Shown here: in pieces, positions 1 through 5,346 of the stretch
How positions within the stretch are numbered: the first letter of the stretch is position 1
How the letters are laid out: each line of letters begins with the position of its first letter
Translations under genes and position numbers: made by a program
The notes under the pieces: generated by a model
Database searches by the model: none
The model's input: the letters and a program-made list of their open reading frames with translations, nothing else
Told to the model about the DNA's origin: nothing
Source: Candidatus Sumerlaeota bacterium
Lineage (GTDB): Bacteria > Sumerlaeota > Sumerlaeia > JADFCT01
Reading direction: 5' to 3'
DNA: 5,395 nucleotides
Assembly (NCBI GenBank): GCA_026398575.1
Contig: JAPLSP010000557.1
Span: 1 to 5,395 of the forward strand

Positions 1-22
1 AGATCGTGATCCATCATAACAG

Positions 23-75
23 CCTGTGGAAAATTTTCGTTCAGGAGCATCGCGATGTTAAGAACCTGTGGAAAA
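23..75. repeat. Direct repeat pair CCTGTGGAAAA, 42 bp apart
   Basis: The 11-mer CCTGTGGAAAA occurs exactly at 23-33 and again at 65-75 in the same orientation, start to start 42 bp, about four helical turns, so both copies would face the same side of the DNA. Each copy contains TGTGGAAAA, whose reverse complement TTTTCCACA is one base from the classical DnaA box TTATCCACA and equals the DnaA box form described in cyanobacteria. The copies could be DnaA boxes or operator half-sites for a regulator of the sugar operon. The repeat is plainly visible; its role is unknown. Confidence 0.5.
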
Positions 76-237
76 CTATTGATGAAAAGTGGCTAAAAGC
101 CGCTTGACATAGGACACAGGACCTCCGGGGATGGAATGCCCGTCAAGCCAGGGGCAAAATAGAACCATCCAGAAGCCTTCATTGCGCCGAAAACCTAGCC
201 TTGCCTTGCGCGCCGCATTCGGGTCATTATTTCCTAT

Positions 238-243
238 CATAAT
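238..243 (+). promoter_or_regulatory. Possible -10 element for the transporter operon
   Basis: CATAAT at 238-243, overlapping TATCAT at 235-240, lies in the only AT-rich patch of the near leader. Transcription from it would start near 250, at the left edge of the nested hairpin, leaving a leader of about 70 nucleotides. No good -35 hexamer stands 16-18 bp upstream (GCATTC at 215-220 is poor), so this would be a weak or activator-dependent promoter. This is an inference from base composition and position only. Confidence 0.22.
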
Positions 244-244
244 G

Positions 245-297
245 TGAAACCAAGCTTCAGGCGCCGGCGCCCAAGCGCCTGAGCGCGGATAGTTTCA
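245..297 (+). promoter_or_regulatory. Nested inverted repeat in the 5' untranslated region
   Basis: An inner 8-bp perfect stem pairs TCAGGCGC (257-264) with GCGCCTGA (275-282) around a 10-base loop. An outer 6-bp stem pairs TGAAAC (245-250) with GTTTCA (292-297). The two stems are separated by unpaired stretches of 6 and 9 bases. The structure ends seven bases before the AAGGAGG of the binding-protein gene and has no T-run after it, so it is not a typical terminator. A leader hairpin affecting messenger stability or ribosome access is more likely. No known riboswitch is recognised. Confidence 0.4.
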
Positions 298-303
298 TTC
301 TTC

Positions 304-310
304 AAGGAGG
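304..310 (+). promoter_or_regulatory. Strong ribosome binding site of the solute-binding protein gene
   Basis: AAGGAGG lies seven bases before the ATG at 318, an almost perfect Shine-Dalgarno sequence at optimal spacing. It fixes the start of the binding-protein gene and suggests high translation, as expected for the component usually needed in excess over the membrane parts. Confidence 0.85.
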
Positions 311-317
311 CAAGTGT

Positions 318-1358
318 ATGCATAAAATTATTCAGCCGGCGATTGCGTTGATGATCGTCTGTGTTCTGTGCGCGTGCGACCGGTCCGCGAACAACGCGCC
401 GCAATCCCAAAGCGGCAAGCCGGAGGCTGGCGCCGGAAAAGCCTCTGCTACCGCCGCCAAGAGCGCCAAGTCCGATCAGCTCTATATCGAAGTCTCGGCG
501 CTCGGCGGACTCGACTATTTCTTTGATCACAAATTGGGAATGAAAATGGCCGGCGAGGCGCTCGGCGTAAAAACCGAATATCTGGGACCGTCCACGTATG
601 ACATGGCGGCGATGATTTCGACGCTGGAACAAACCCTCGCCAAGAAGCCCTGCGGCCTCGTGGTTGTCGGGTTCGAGCCATCGTTGACCGCCGTTGTGGA
701 CAAGGCCGTCGCGGCGGGAATCCCGGTTGTCACCGTGGACGCGGACCTGCCCGATTCCAAACGCGTGGCTTTCGTCGGGACGGGCAACTTCCAGGCGGGC
801 TATCAGGGCGGCAGGAAGCTGGGCGAGTTGATCGGAAGCAAAGGCCAGGTTGCGATCATGACGAAACCGGGCCAGTCCAACCTCGATCAGCGCGTCGCAG
901 GCTATCGCAAGGCGCTCGCGGAATTTCCCGGCGTCACCGTTCTATCGCCCGACACCGATACGCAATCGAATCCCAACGTGGCCGCGCAAGCTGCCGCCAC
1001 GCTGCTGCAGAAATATCCCGACCTGGCGGCGATCGCCTGCGTCGAAGCCGCCGGCGGGATGGGCGCCGCCACCGCCGTGCGTGAGGCGAAGAAGGCGGGC
1101 AAGATCAAGGTGATCGCGATGGATCGCGGCAACGATGTCCTCGAACAGATCAAGGAGGGAACCATCTCCGCCAGTGTCGCGCAGCAAACGGCGCTGATGC
1201 CTTTCTATGCCACTCAGATTCTCTACAACCTGAAGAACAACCCGATCCCCATCACCAACGACAACGCCAAAGCTGGCATCACCGGAACGCCAGGCGTGGT
1301 TGATACGGGCGTCATCATTGTGGACAAAAGCAATTGCGAATTTTTTATGCGAAAATAA
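318..1358 (+). CDS. Ribose-type sugar ABC transporter, substrate-binding lipoprotein
   Basis: This 346-residue protein should capture the substrate outside the cytoplasmic membrane and deliver it to the permease encoded downstream. The N-terminus has a short positive region, a hydrophobic stretch at about residues 8-19 and LCAC at 17-20, a slightly atypical lipobox (Cys at -2) predicting a lipid-anchored Cys20. A low-complexity Ala/Lys/Gly/Ser/Gln linker spans about 21-52. The mature domain from about residue 54 follows the RbsB/periplasmic-binding-protein type I fold: a first lobe ending in VVTVDADLP (137-145), then FVGTGNFQAG (152-161), DQRVAGYRKAL (190-200) and IAMDRGND (266-273). D141, R192 and D269 fall where family members contact the sugar. 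The context, an RbsA-type ATPase and RbsC-type permease, supports the role. Ribose, galactose, xylose or a nucleoside cannot be separated by eye. The strong ribosome binding site supports the start. Confidence 0.9.
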   Translation: MHKIIQPAIALMIVCVLCACDRSANNAPQSQSGKPEAGAGKASATAAKSAKSDQLYIEVSALGGLDYFFDHKLGMKMAGEALGVKTEYLGPSTYDMAAMISTLEQTLAKKPCGLVVVGFEPSLTAVVDKAVAAGIPVVTVDADLPDSKRVAFVGTGNFQAGYQGGRKLGELIGSKGQVAIMTKPGQSNLDQRVAGYRKALAEFPGVTVLSPDTDTQSNPNVAAQAAATLLQKYPDLAAIACVEAAGGMGAATAVREAKKAGKIKVIAMDRGNDVLEQIKEGTISASVAQQTALMPFYATQILYNLKNNPIPITNDNAKAGITGTPGVVDTGVIIVDKSNCEFFMRK

Positions 1359-1422
1359 ATTTTGCGGCGAGTGAGAATTTAGAAGAAGTGGAAGAACGAA
1401 AAAGACAGCAGTTAATGTAAAC

Positions 1423-1555
1423 TGTAAAATGAAAAATGAAAAATGAGAAATTGAAAATGACCGCCTATCCGGAAACAGCATACAAATATTGAAATTTGCC
1501 CGATTGAAGTTATCCATCACCGGGTGAAGGATCATTTTCAATTTCTCATTTTACA
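1423..1555. repeat. Short inverted-repeat element with AAAATGA heptamers
   Basis: The left arm (1423-1460) reads TGT, then AAAATGA three times (1426-1432, 1433-1439, 1440-1446), then GAAATTGAAAATGA (1447-1460). The right arm (1532-1555), read on the other strand, is TGT, one AAAATGA, then the same GAAATTGAAAATGA. The arms are thus identical 24-mers except for two extra heptamers on the left. They enclose 71 bp that include an 11-base palindrome TCACCGGGTGA at 1517-1527. Symmetry and size (about 133 bp) recall a miniature inverted-repeat element or an interspersed intergenic repeat. No target-site duplication is evident. As RNA, the arms would form a long A-U-rich stem between the first and second transporter genes. 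Confidence 0.6.
1426..1446 (+). repeat. Tandem heptamer (AAAATGA) x3
   Basis: Three perfect head-to-tail copies of AAAATGA are followed by the degenerate units GAAATTGA and AAATGA through 1460. Only one copy of this heptamer is present in the opposing arm, which suggests slippage expansion on the left side after the arms were formed. Confidence 0.7.
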
Positions 1556-1577
1556 TTCATGGCAGTAACTAAATAGC

Positions 1578-3086
1578 ATGCTCTTGCAGTTACAGGACAT
1601 CGTTAAGACTTTCCCCGGCGTGCGCGCGCTCGATGGCGCGCGATTCGACCTTGGCGCGGGCGAAGTTCACGCGCTGGTGGGCGAAAACGGCGCTGGCAAG
1701 AGCACGCTGATAAACGTCATCGCAGGCGTTTATCAGCCGGACTCAGGGCAGATGCTGCTCGACGGCGCGCCCGTGCGATTCGCGAATCCGCACAGCGCCG
1801 GCCAGCATGGCGTGGCGGTGGTTTTCCAGGAACTCAGCCTCTCGCCCAATCTTTCTATCGCGGAAAACATCTTTGCGCATCGCCAGCCGGTTTCGCGCCT
1901 CAACTGGATCAATACGCGTGCAATGCGCGAGATGACGCGCGAACTGCTGGCGCTGTTCGAACTGCCGCTCGATCCCGCGACGCTCGTGAAATATCTCCCG
2001 ATGGCGCAGCGGCAGGCAGTCGAAATTCTGAAAGCGTTTTCGCAAAAGCCGCGCGTACTGATCCTGGATGAGCCCACCTCGTCGCTCACGGCTATCGAGA
2101 CGCGACTGCTATTCGAAAATATCCACCGCCTGAAAGCGCAGGGCGTTTCCTTCATCTACATCTCGCACCACCTGCCGGAAATTTTCGAAATCGCAGACCG
2201 TGTGACGGTGATGCGCGATGGACGCTACGTGGACACGCTGGCAATCTCGGAGGCGACCGAAGATACGCTTGTGCGCAAGATGGTGGGGCGCGAACTGCTG
2301 AATATCTATGGAGAGCGCCGACAGGAGTTGGGCGATCCGATTTTCAGCGTTCAAGGCGCCGCACGCGGCGCCGATTTCCAGAATATTGCTCTCAGCATCC
2401 GTCGCGGCGAGATCGTTGGGTTGGCGGGCCTGGTCGGCGCGGGGCGGACCGAGTTGGCGCGCGCGATCTTTGGCGCGGAGCCGCTTGAACGCGGCGAAAT
2501 GGCGCTCGATGGCGCGCCGATCCGTCCGCGCGATCCAAAACAGGCGATCCACGGCGGCATCGGCTATCTGAGCGAAGACCGCAAGGAACAAGGCCTCTTT
2601 CTGCGCATGACCGTCCGCGACAACTGCATCGCGCCGAGCCTCCGCCGCTTCGCCAATCGCGCCGGATGGCTGGATGACGCGGGGATGGACCGCCAGGCCG
2701 AACGCGACCGCGAGGCGTTCAAGATCGCCACGCCCTCCATCCACCAGCGGGTGAGCAATCTTTCGGGCGGCAATCAGCAGAAGGTTCTGCTGGCGATGTG
2801 GATGGGCATTACGCCGAAGCTGTTGATTGTGGACGAGCCGACGCGCGGCGTGGACATCGGCGCCAAGAGCGATATCTATGCGCTTTTGCGCGCGCTGGCC
2901 GCGCGCGGGGCCGCAATCCTGCTCGTCTCGTCGGATTTGCAGGAAATCCTCGGCCTCAGCGACCGCGTCCTCGTGATGCGCGGGGGACGCCTTGTCGCCG
3001 AATTCTCGCGCGAACAAGCCACCGAAGAAAACATCATCGCCGCCGCAAGCGGCGTGGAGATGGAATCGCATGACTCGGAATCTTGA
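1578..3086 (+). CDS. Ribose-type sugar ABC transporter, tandem ATP-binding subunit
   Basis: This 502-residue cytoplasmic protein has two fused ATPase domains, as in RbsA, MglA and XylG, and is of their usual length. Domain 1 carries Walker A GENGAGKST (35-43), the Q-loop Gln84, a degenerate signature LPMAQRQ (140-146), Walker B LILDEP (161-166) and His197. Domain 2 starts at about 255 and has the altered Walker A VGAGRTE (286-292), with Arg for the usual Lys, an intact signature LSGGNQQ (395-401), Walker B LLIVDEP (415-421) and SSD (451-453) in place of the switch His. One composite ATP site is therefore canonical and the other degenerate, as usual in this family. The ATG at 1578 gives the family N-terminus, but no good Shine-Dalgarno sequence precedes it. 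The 3' end overlaps the permease gene by 17 bp. The exact sugar cannot be told from this subunit. Confidence 0.93.
   Translation: MLLQLQDIVKTFPGVRALDGARFDLGAGEVHALVGENGAGKSTLINVIAGVYQPDSGQMLLDGAPVRFANPHSAGQHGVAVVFQELSLSPNLSIAENIFAHRQPVSRLNWINTRAMREMTRELLALFELPLDPATLVKYLPMAQRQAVEILKAFSQKPRVLILDEPTSSLTAIETRLLFENIHRLKAQGVSFIYISHHLPEIFEIADRVTVMRDGRYVDTLAISEATEDTLVRKMVGRELLNIYGERRQELGDPIFSVQGAARGADFQNIALSIRRGEIVGLAGLVGAGRTELARAIFGAEPLERGEMALDGAPIRPRDPKQAIHGGIGYLSEDRKEQGLFLRMTVRDNCIAPSLRRFANRAGWLDDAGMDRQAERDREAFKIATPSIHQRVSNLSGGNQQKVLLAMWMGITPKLLIVDEPTRGVDIGAKSDIYALLRALAARGAAILLVSSDLQEILGLSDRVLVMRGGRLVAEFSREQATEENIIAAASGVEMESHDSES
3056..3059 (+). promoter_or_regulatory. Ribosome binding site deciding the permease start
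   Basis: GGAG at 3056-3059 lies within the end of the ATPase gene, ten bases before the ATG at 3070. This favours 3070 over an in-frame ATG at 2992, which would add 26 polar residues and lengthen the overlap with the ATPase gene to 95 bp. Confidence 0.5.
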
Positions 3087-4056
3087 GCAATCCGGCAGAG
3101 GAATCGTCTCATTTGCGCTGAGGATCGTGCGCGCGCGTGAATTCATGGTCGTGATGATCATCCTCGCCGCGGGCGCCGCCCTCGCGATCAAGACGCCGAT
3201 CTTCCTGACGTGGCTCAATCTGCACGCGCTGCTGCTGGGGCTTTCCATCGAGTCCATCGTCGCCATCGGCATGATGATCCTGATGGTCTCGGGCGGATTC
3301 GATCTGTCGGTTGGTTCGACGGCGGCCCTTTCGGGCGCCGTGGCGGCGATGTGCCTGAAAAGCGGCATGCCGGCGCCCGTGGCCGTGGCGGCGGGGCTGG
3401 CGATTGGCGCAATCATCGGATTGTCCAATGGTCTGATCATAACAAAAATCGGAATCAATCCTTTCGTCACGACGCTGGGCATGATGAGCGTGGTTCGCGG
3501 CGGGCTGATGGTCGTGACGGATGGACAGAATATATCGGCGAACAACGCCGCCTTCAAATGGATCGGGCAGGGCGAGATCGCGGGGATTCAGGCGCCGATT
3601 CTGATCGCCGTCGCACTCGTGATCCTGGGCGATCTCCTGCTGCGCAAGAGCCGTTTCTTCCGGCAGAGCTACTACATCGGCGGTAACGAGAAAGCGGCCC
3701 ATCTCTCCGGCATCCCGGTCAACTCCATCAAGACGTTCAACTATGTCTTGATCGGGCTGCTGGCGGCGCTGGCGGGCGTCATCATGACCGCGCGCTATGG
3801 CAACGCCTCCGTCACGACGGGCGAAGGCTTGGAATTGAGGGTTATCACCGCCGTGATCATCGGCGGCGCGAGTTTGCAGGGCGGCGAAGGGACGGTGCTG
3901 GGCTCATTCCTTGGATTACTGCTGATGAGCATCATCAATAATGCTTTGACGCTGCTGGGCGTGGGGACCAACTGGACCACACTGGTGATCGGCGCGACGC
4001 TGCTAGTCGCCGTGATGATTGATACGCTGGGCAAGCGATATCGCGTAAGGAGCTAG
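3070..4056 (+). CDS. Ribose-type sugar ABC transporter, permease subunit
   Basis: This 328-residue integral membrane protein would dimerise to form the transport channel. It belongs to the RbsC/XylH/MglC permease family, whose members are of similar length. Hydrophobic segments occur at about residues 24-40, 52-74, 84-96, 102-124, 132-149, 174-191, 224-240, 257-267, 276-297 and 303-317. Family hallmarks are GGFDLSVGS (75-83), INPFVTTLGMMSVVRGG (129-145), the cytoplasmic GGNEKAAHLSGI (204-215) that contacts the ATPase, and IGGASLQGGEGTVLGS (264-279). Starting at 3070 removes a 26-residue polar extension encoded in another frame of the ATPase gene. The 17-bp overlap with the ATPase gene indicates translational coupling within one messenger. 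The protein looks intact. Confidence 0.92.
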   Translation: MTRNLEQSGRGIVSFALRIVRAREFMVVMIILAAGAALAIKTPIFLTWLNLHALLLGLSIESIVAIGMMILMVSGGFDLSVGSTAALSGAVAAMCLKSGMPAPVAVAAGLAIGAIIGLSNGLIITKIGINPFVTTLGMMSVVRGGLMVVTDGQNISANNAAFKWIGQGEIAGIQAPILIAVALVILGDLLLRKSRFFRQSYYIGGNEKAAHLSGIPVNSIKTFNYVLIGLLAALAGVIMTARYGNASVTTGEGLELRVITAVIIGGASLQGGEGTVLGSFLGLLLMSIINNALTLLGVGTNWTTLVIGATLLVAVMIDTLGKRYRVRS

Positions 4057-4068
4057 CGGAATTCCCGA

Positions 4069-4096
4069 TTGCAGCGGACACCGCCTGCGTTATAGT
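4069..4096 (+). promoter_or_regulatory. Candidate promoter for the phosphoesterase gene
   Basis: TTGCAG (4069-4074) and TATAGT (4091-4096) are separated by 16 bp. The -10 matches the housekeeping consensus at five of six positions, the -35 at three of six. The start would be near 4103, giving a leader of about 150 nucleotides. The gap from the permease suggests the phosphoesterase may have its own promoter, but readthrough from the transporter operon is also possible. Confidence 0.3.
4071..4088 (+). terminator. Weak hairpin after the permease gene
   Basis: GCAGCGG (4071-4077) can pair with CCGCCTGC (4081-4088), with one bulged C and a three-base ACA loop, 14 bases after the permease stop. 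The stem is G/C-rich, but it is followed by GTTATAGT rather than a T-run. If it ends transcription it does so inefficiently or with Rho. It overlaps the proposed promoter spacer of the next gene. Confidence 0.3.
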
Positions 4097-4245
4097 GGTG
4101 ATTCCAGCCAAGAGTAAAATCATATATGACCGGCAAAAGACATTGGCTGATGGAATTGTGATTGATTATCGCACAAGTGGGAAGAAATGAGTGAACAAAA
4201 ACGCTGGCGAATGAAATTCGATTCTGCGGATCTTATAAATAAGCG

Positions 4246-4251
4246 AAGGAG
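4246..4251 (+). promoter_or_regulatory. Ribosome binding site deciding the phosphoesterase start
   Basis: AAGGAG at 4246-4251 is only three bases before the ATG at 4255 but nine before the in-frame ATG at 4261. The second spacing is far more usual, so 4261 is preferred. The two choices differ by two residues in front of the signal peptide. Confidence 0.6.
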
Positions 4252-4260
4252 AAGATGATT

Positions 4261-5346
4261 ATGAATCGCTCGACGCCTTTTTCGCGCTGGTTCTCCGCGC
4301 TGACGCTGGGGACTGCTTTGCTCGTGGCAGGACTGATCGCCTGTGCGCAATCGCAGCCGGCTGTTCTCGCTGCGCAACAGAATCCAGCGCCGAAAGGGAA
4401 GGGAACCCTCAAGGCCGGCGCGAATGCCGCCACCTCGCAGCCGCTGGAGCAGCTGGGCGGTCTGCGGACGCCAACAAAGGGCAAAGACCTAATTCAGAAG
4501 CCAACCGGGGCGCTCCACCCAACCAGCGAACAACTGATTGACGACACCACGCTCGGCAAACACAAAACCGGAACGATGATGTTGCTGCACATCAACGACG
4601 TGCATGAGATTCTCAAACCGCCGGCCAAGGGTCTGGGCGGACTGGCCTACGTCGCGGGCTACGCCAACCAGATGCGCGCCAAGCGCCCGGATACGATCTT
4701 CCTGGATGCGGGCGATCTCCTGGAAAAGGGCGACGAGATGAGCAAGATTTCCCGGGGCGAAGCCAGCTACCGGATTCTGGGCGCCATCGGCCTGGATTGC
4801 TCGGTCCCGGGCAATCATGATTTCGTGTTCGGGTTGAACCGGCTTTTTGAAAACGCCAAGACGGGCAAGATGCCGCTCCTCTGCGCTGGGGTGGTTTATG
4901 CCGATACAAAAGAACCTCTCTTTCCCGAGACGATGATCAAGCAGATCGGCTCGCTGAAGATCGGCCTCATCGGCGCGACCATCAGCCGTCCGATTAAGAA
5001 CGCGCGGCCCGTCATCAATCCCGACAACGCGGAGTTGGGAAAACGAATCGCCGAACTTGCCAAAAAACTGGAGCCGGAAGTTGATCTGACCATCCTTGTG
5101 CTGCACAACGGCACGTGGGCCGGGCGAATGATGGCCAAGGCCGCGCCCACCGTGGATATCGTTATTACCGGCCATACCAACGAAGTGACGGAAGCGACCA
5201 TGAAGGCCGAGACCGCCCAGATGATCCGGTTGCGCAACTCGATCAGATGCTCGACCAGGGGGGCAGAGCTGTCTTCGATGTCGTCCTTCGTGCTCATGTC
5301 GCGTCACCCGCGCCCGCGCCCGTGCCCGCGTCAGGCTTCTTCCTGA
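4261..5346 (+). CDS. 5'-nucleotidase-like metallophosphoesterase lipoprotein, 3' end lost to a sequence junction
   Basis: This calcineurin-like phosphoesterase of the UshA/5'-nucleotidase type hydrolyses phosphate esters, probably outside the cytoplasm. Residues are counted from the ATG at 4255; the preferred ATG at 4261 removes two. A basic region and hydrophobic stretch (13-29) end in LIAC (27-30), a good lipobox with Cys30. A Pro/Ala/Gln/Lys-rich linker runs to about 105. The catalytic domain shows HINDVHE (112-118; D115, H117), LDAGD (150-154; D154), GNHDF (186-190; N187, H188), GLIGAT (237-242), LHNG (283-286; H284) and GHTN (306-309; H307). In E. coli UshA the last position is the metal ligand Gln254 and the dyad Asp is Asp120; here they are N309 and V191. 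After about residue 315 the family match ends: the rest of the frame to 5346 is antisense to tat genes. The true C-terminal domain is missing, so this is a partial gene. Confidence 0.8.
   Translation: MNRSTPFSRWFSALTLGTALLVAGLIACAQSQPAVLAAQQNPAPKGKGTLKAGANAATSQPLEQLGGLRTPTKGKDLIQKPTGALHPTSEQLIDDTTLGKHKTGTMMLLHINDVHEILKPPAKGLGGLAYVAGYANQMRAKRPDTIFLDAGDLLEKGDEMSKISRGEASYRILGAIGLDCSVPGNHDFVFGLNRLFENAKTGKMPLLCAGVVYADTKEPLFPETMIKQIGSLKIGLIGATISRPIKNARPVINPDNAELGKRIAELAKKLEPEVDLTILVLHNGTWAGRMMAKAAPTVDIVITGHTNEVTEATMKAETAQMIRLRNSIRCSTRGAELSSMSSFVLMSRHPRPRPCPRQASS
5180..5225. other. Junction between unrelated sequences (probable assembly chimera)
   Basis: Left of this interval the plus strand encodes a phosphoesterase up to GHTN (5170-5181). 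Right of it the minus strand encodes the start of TatC followed upstream by the end of TatB. The TatC-like match runs down to about 5193, where the minus frame becomes merely the complement of the phosphoesterase gene. Two proteins cannot both be genuine here, so the join lies within a few tens of bases. The last 95 bases are 77 G or C by hand count, clearly higher than the adjacent gene. Confidence 0.75.
5193..5297 (-). CDS. tatC: TatC, twin-arginine translocase subunit, N-terminal fragment
   Basis: TatC is the polytopic inner-membrane receptor of the twin-arginine protein export system. About 35 N-terminal residues are present. They open MSTKDDIEDSSAPLVEHL and continue IELRNRIIWAV, the conserved cytoplasmic head (acidic run, then H-L-x-E-L-R-x-R) leading into the first membrane helix; the style is alphaproteobacterial. 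Beyond about residue 35 the frame remains open but is only the complement of the phosphoesterase gene. The ATG at 5297 overlaps the stop of the tatB fragment as ATGA, the usual coupled tatB-tatC arrangement. The fragment is probably foreign to the rest of the window and is cut by the junction, not a functional gene. Confidence 0.8.

Larger units (their letters stand above)
1..317. other. Gene-free leader upstream of the transporter operon
   Basis: No credible reading frame occupies this stretch on either strand. It holds the 11-bp direct repeat pair at 23-75, an isolated perfect TTGACA at 104-109 that lacks a -10 box at normal distance, an AT-rich patch at about 224-243 that could hold a -10 element, a nested inverted repeat at 245-297, and the ribosome binding site of the next gene at 304-310. 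It is most simply read as the promoter and 5' untranslated region of the transporter operon. If the window is a contig end, the left portion may belong to an upstream intergenic region. Confidence 0.6.
1359..1577. other. AT-rich intergenic gap inside the transporter operon
   Basis: The 219 bp between the binding-protein and ATPase genes are much richer in A and T than either gene and contain no credible gene. Most of the gap is filled by the inverted-repeat element at 1423-1555. No G/C-rich hairpin with a following T-run is present, so there is no obvious terminator. Transcription may continue into the ATPase gene with reduced messenger level or stability, an arrangement common after binding-protein genes. 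Confidence 0.65.

Noticed and set aside
104..132. Perfect TTGACA at 104-109 as the -35 box of the operon promoter
   Set aside because: Positions 125-133 at normal spacing hold only G-rich sequence (CCGGGGATG), with no TATAAT-like hexamer; the nearest weak match (TGGAAT at 132-137) is 22 bp away.
1435..1557. Inverted repeat as an intrinsic terminator after the binding-protein gene
   Set aside because: The stem is A/T-rich with a 71-base loop and no G/C-rich core or T-run directly after it, so it does not fit a factor-independent terminator.
2992..3069. Upstream ATG at 2992 as the permease start
   Set aside because: It would add 26 polar, basic residues not typical of the family and make a 95-bp overlap with the ATPase gene; the ATG at 3070 has a GGAG upstream and gives the usual length.
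2109..3557. Long open minus-strand frame opposite the ATPase and permease genes
   Set aside because: It is antisense to two clearly identified genes, its composition is dominated by Arg/Ala/His as expected from the complement of GC-rich coding DNA, and no family motif is visible.
4155..4176. TGTGATTGATTATCGCACA as a CRP-type operator
   Set aside because: Only four base pairs of symmetry (TGTG and CACA) are present and the half-site spacing does not fit TGTGA-N6-TCACA.
4896..5192. Open minus-strand frame continuing from the TatC start
   Set aside because: Below about 5193 it is just the complement of the phosphoesterase gene, with no TatC-like order of membrane helices; only the first 35 or so residues are kept.
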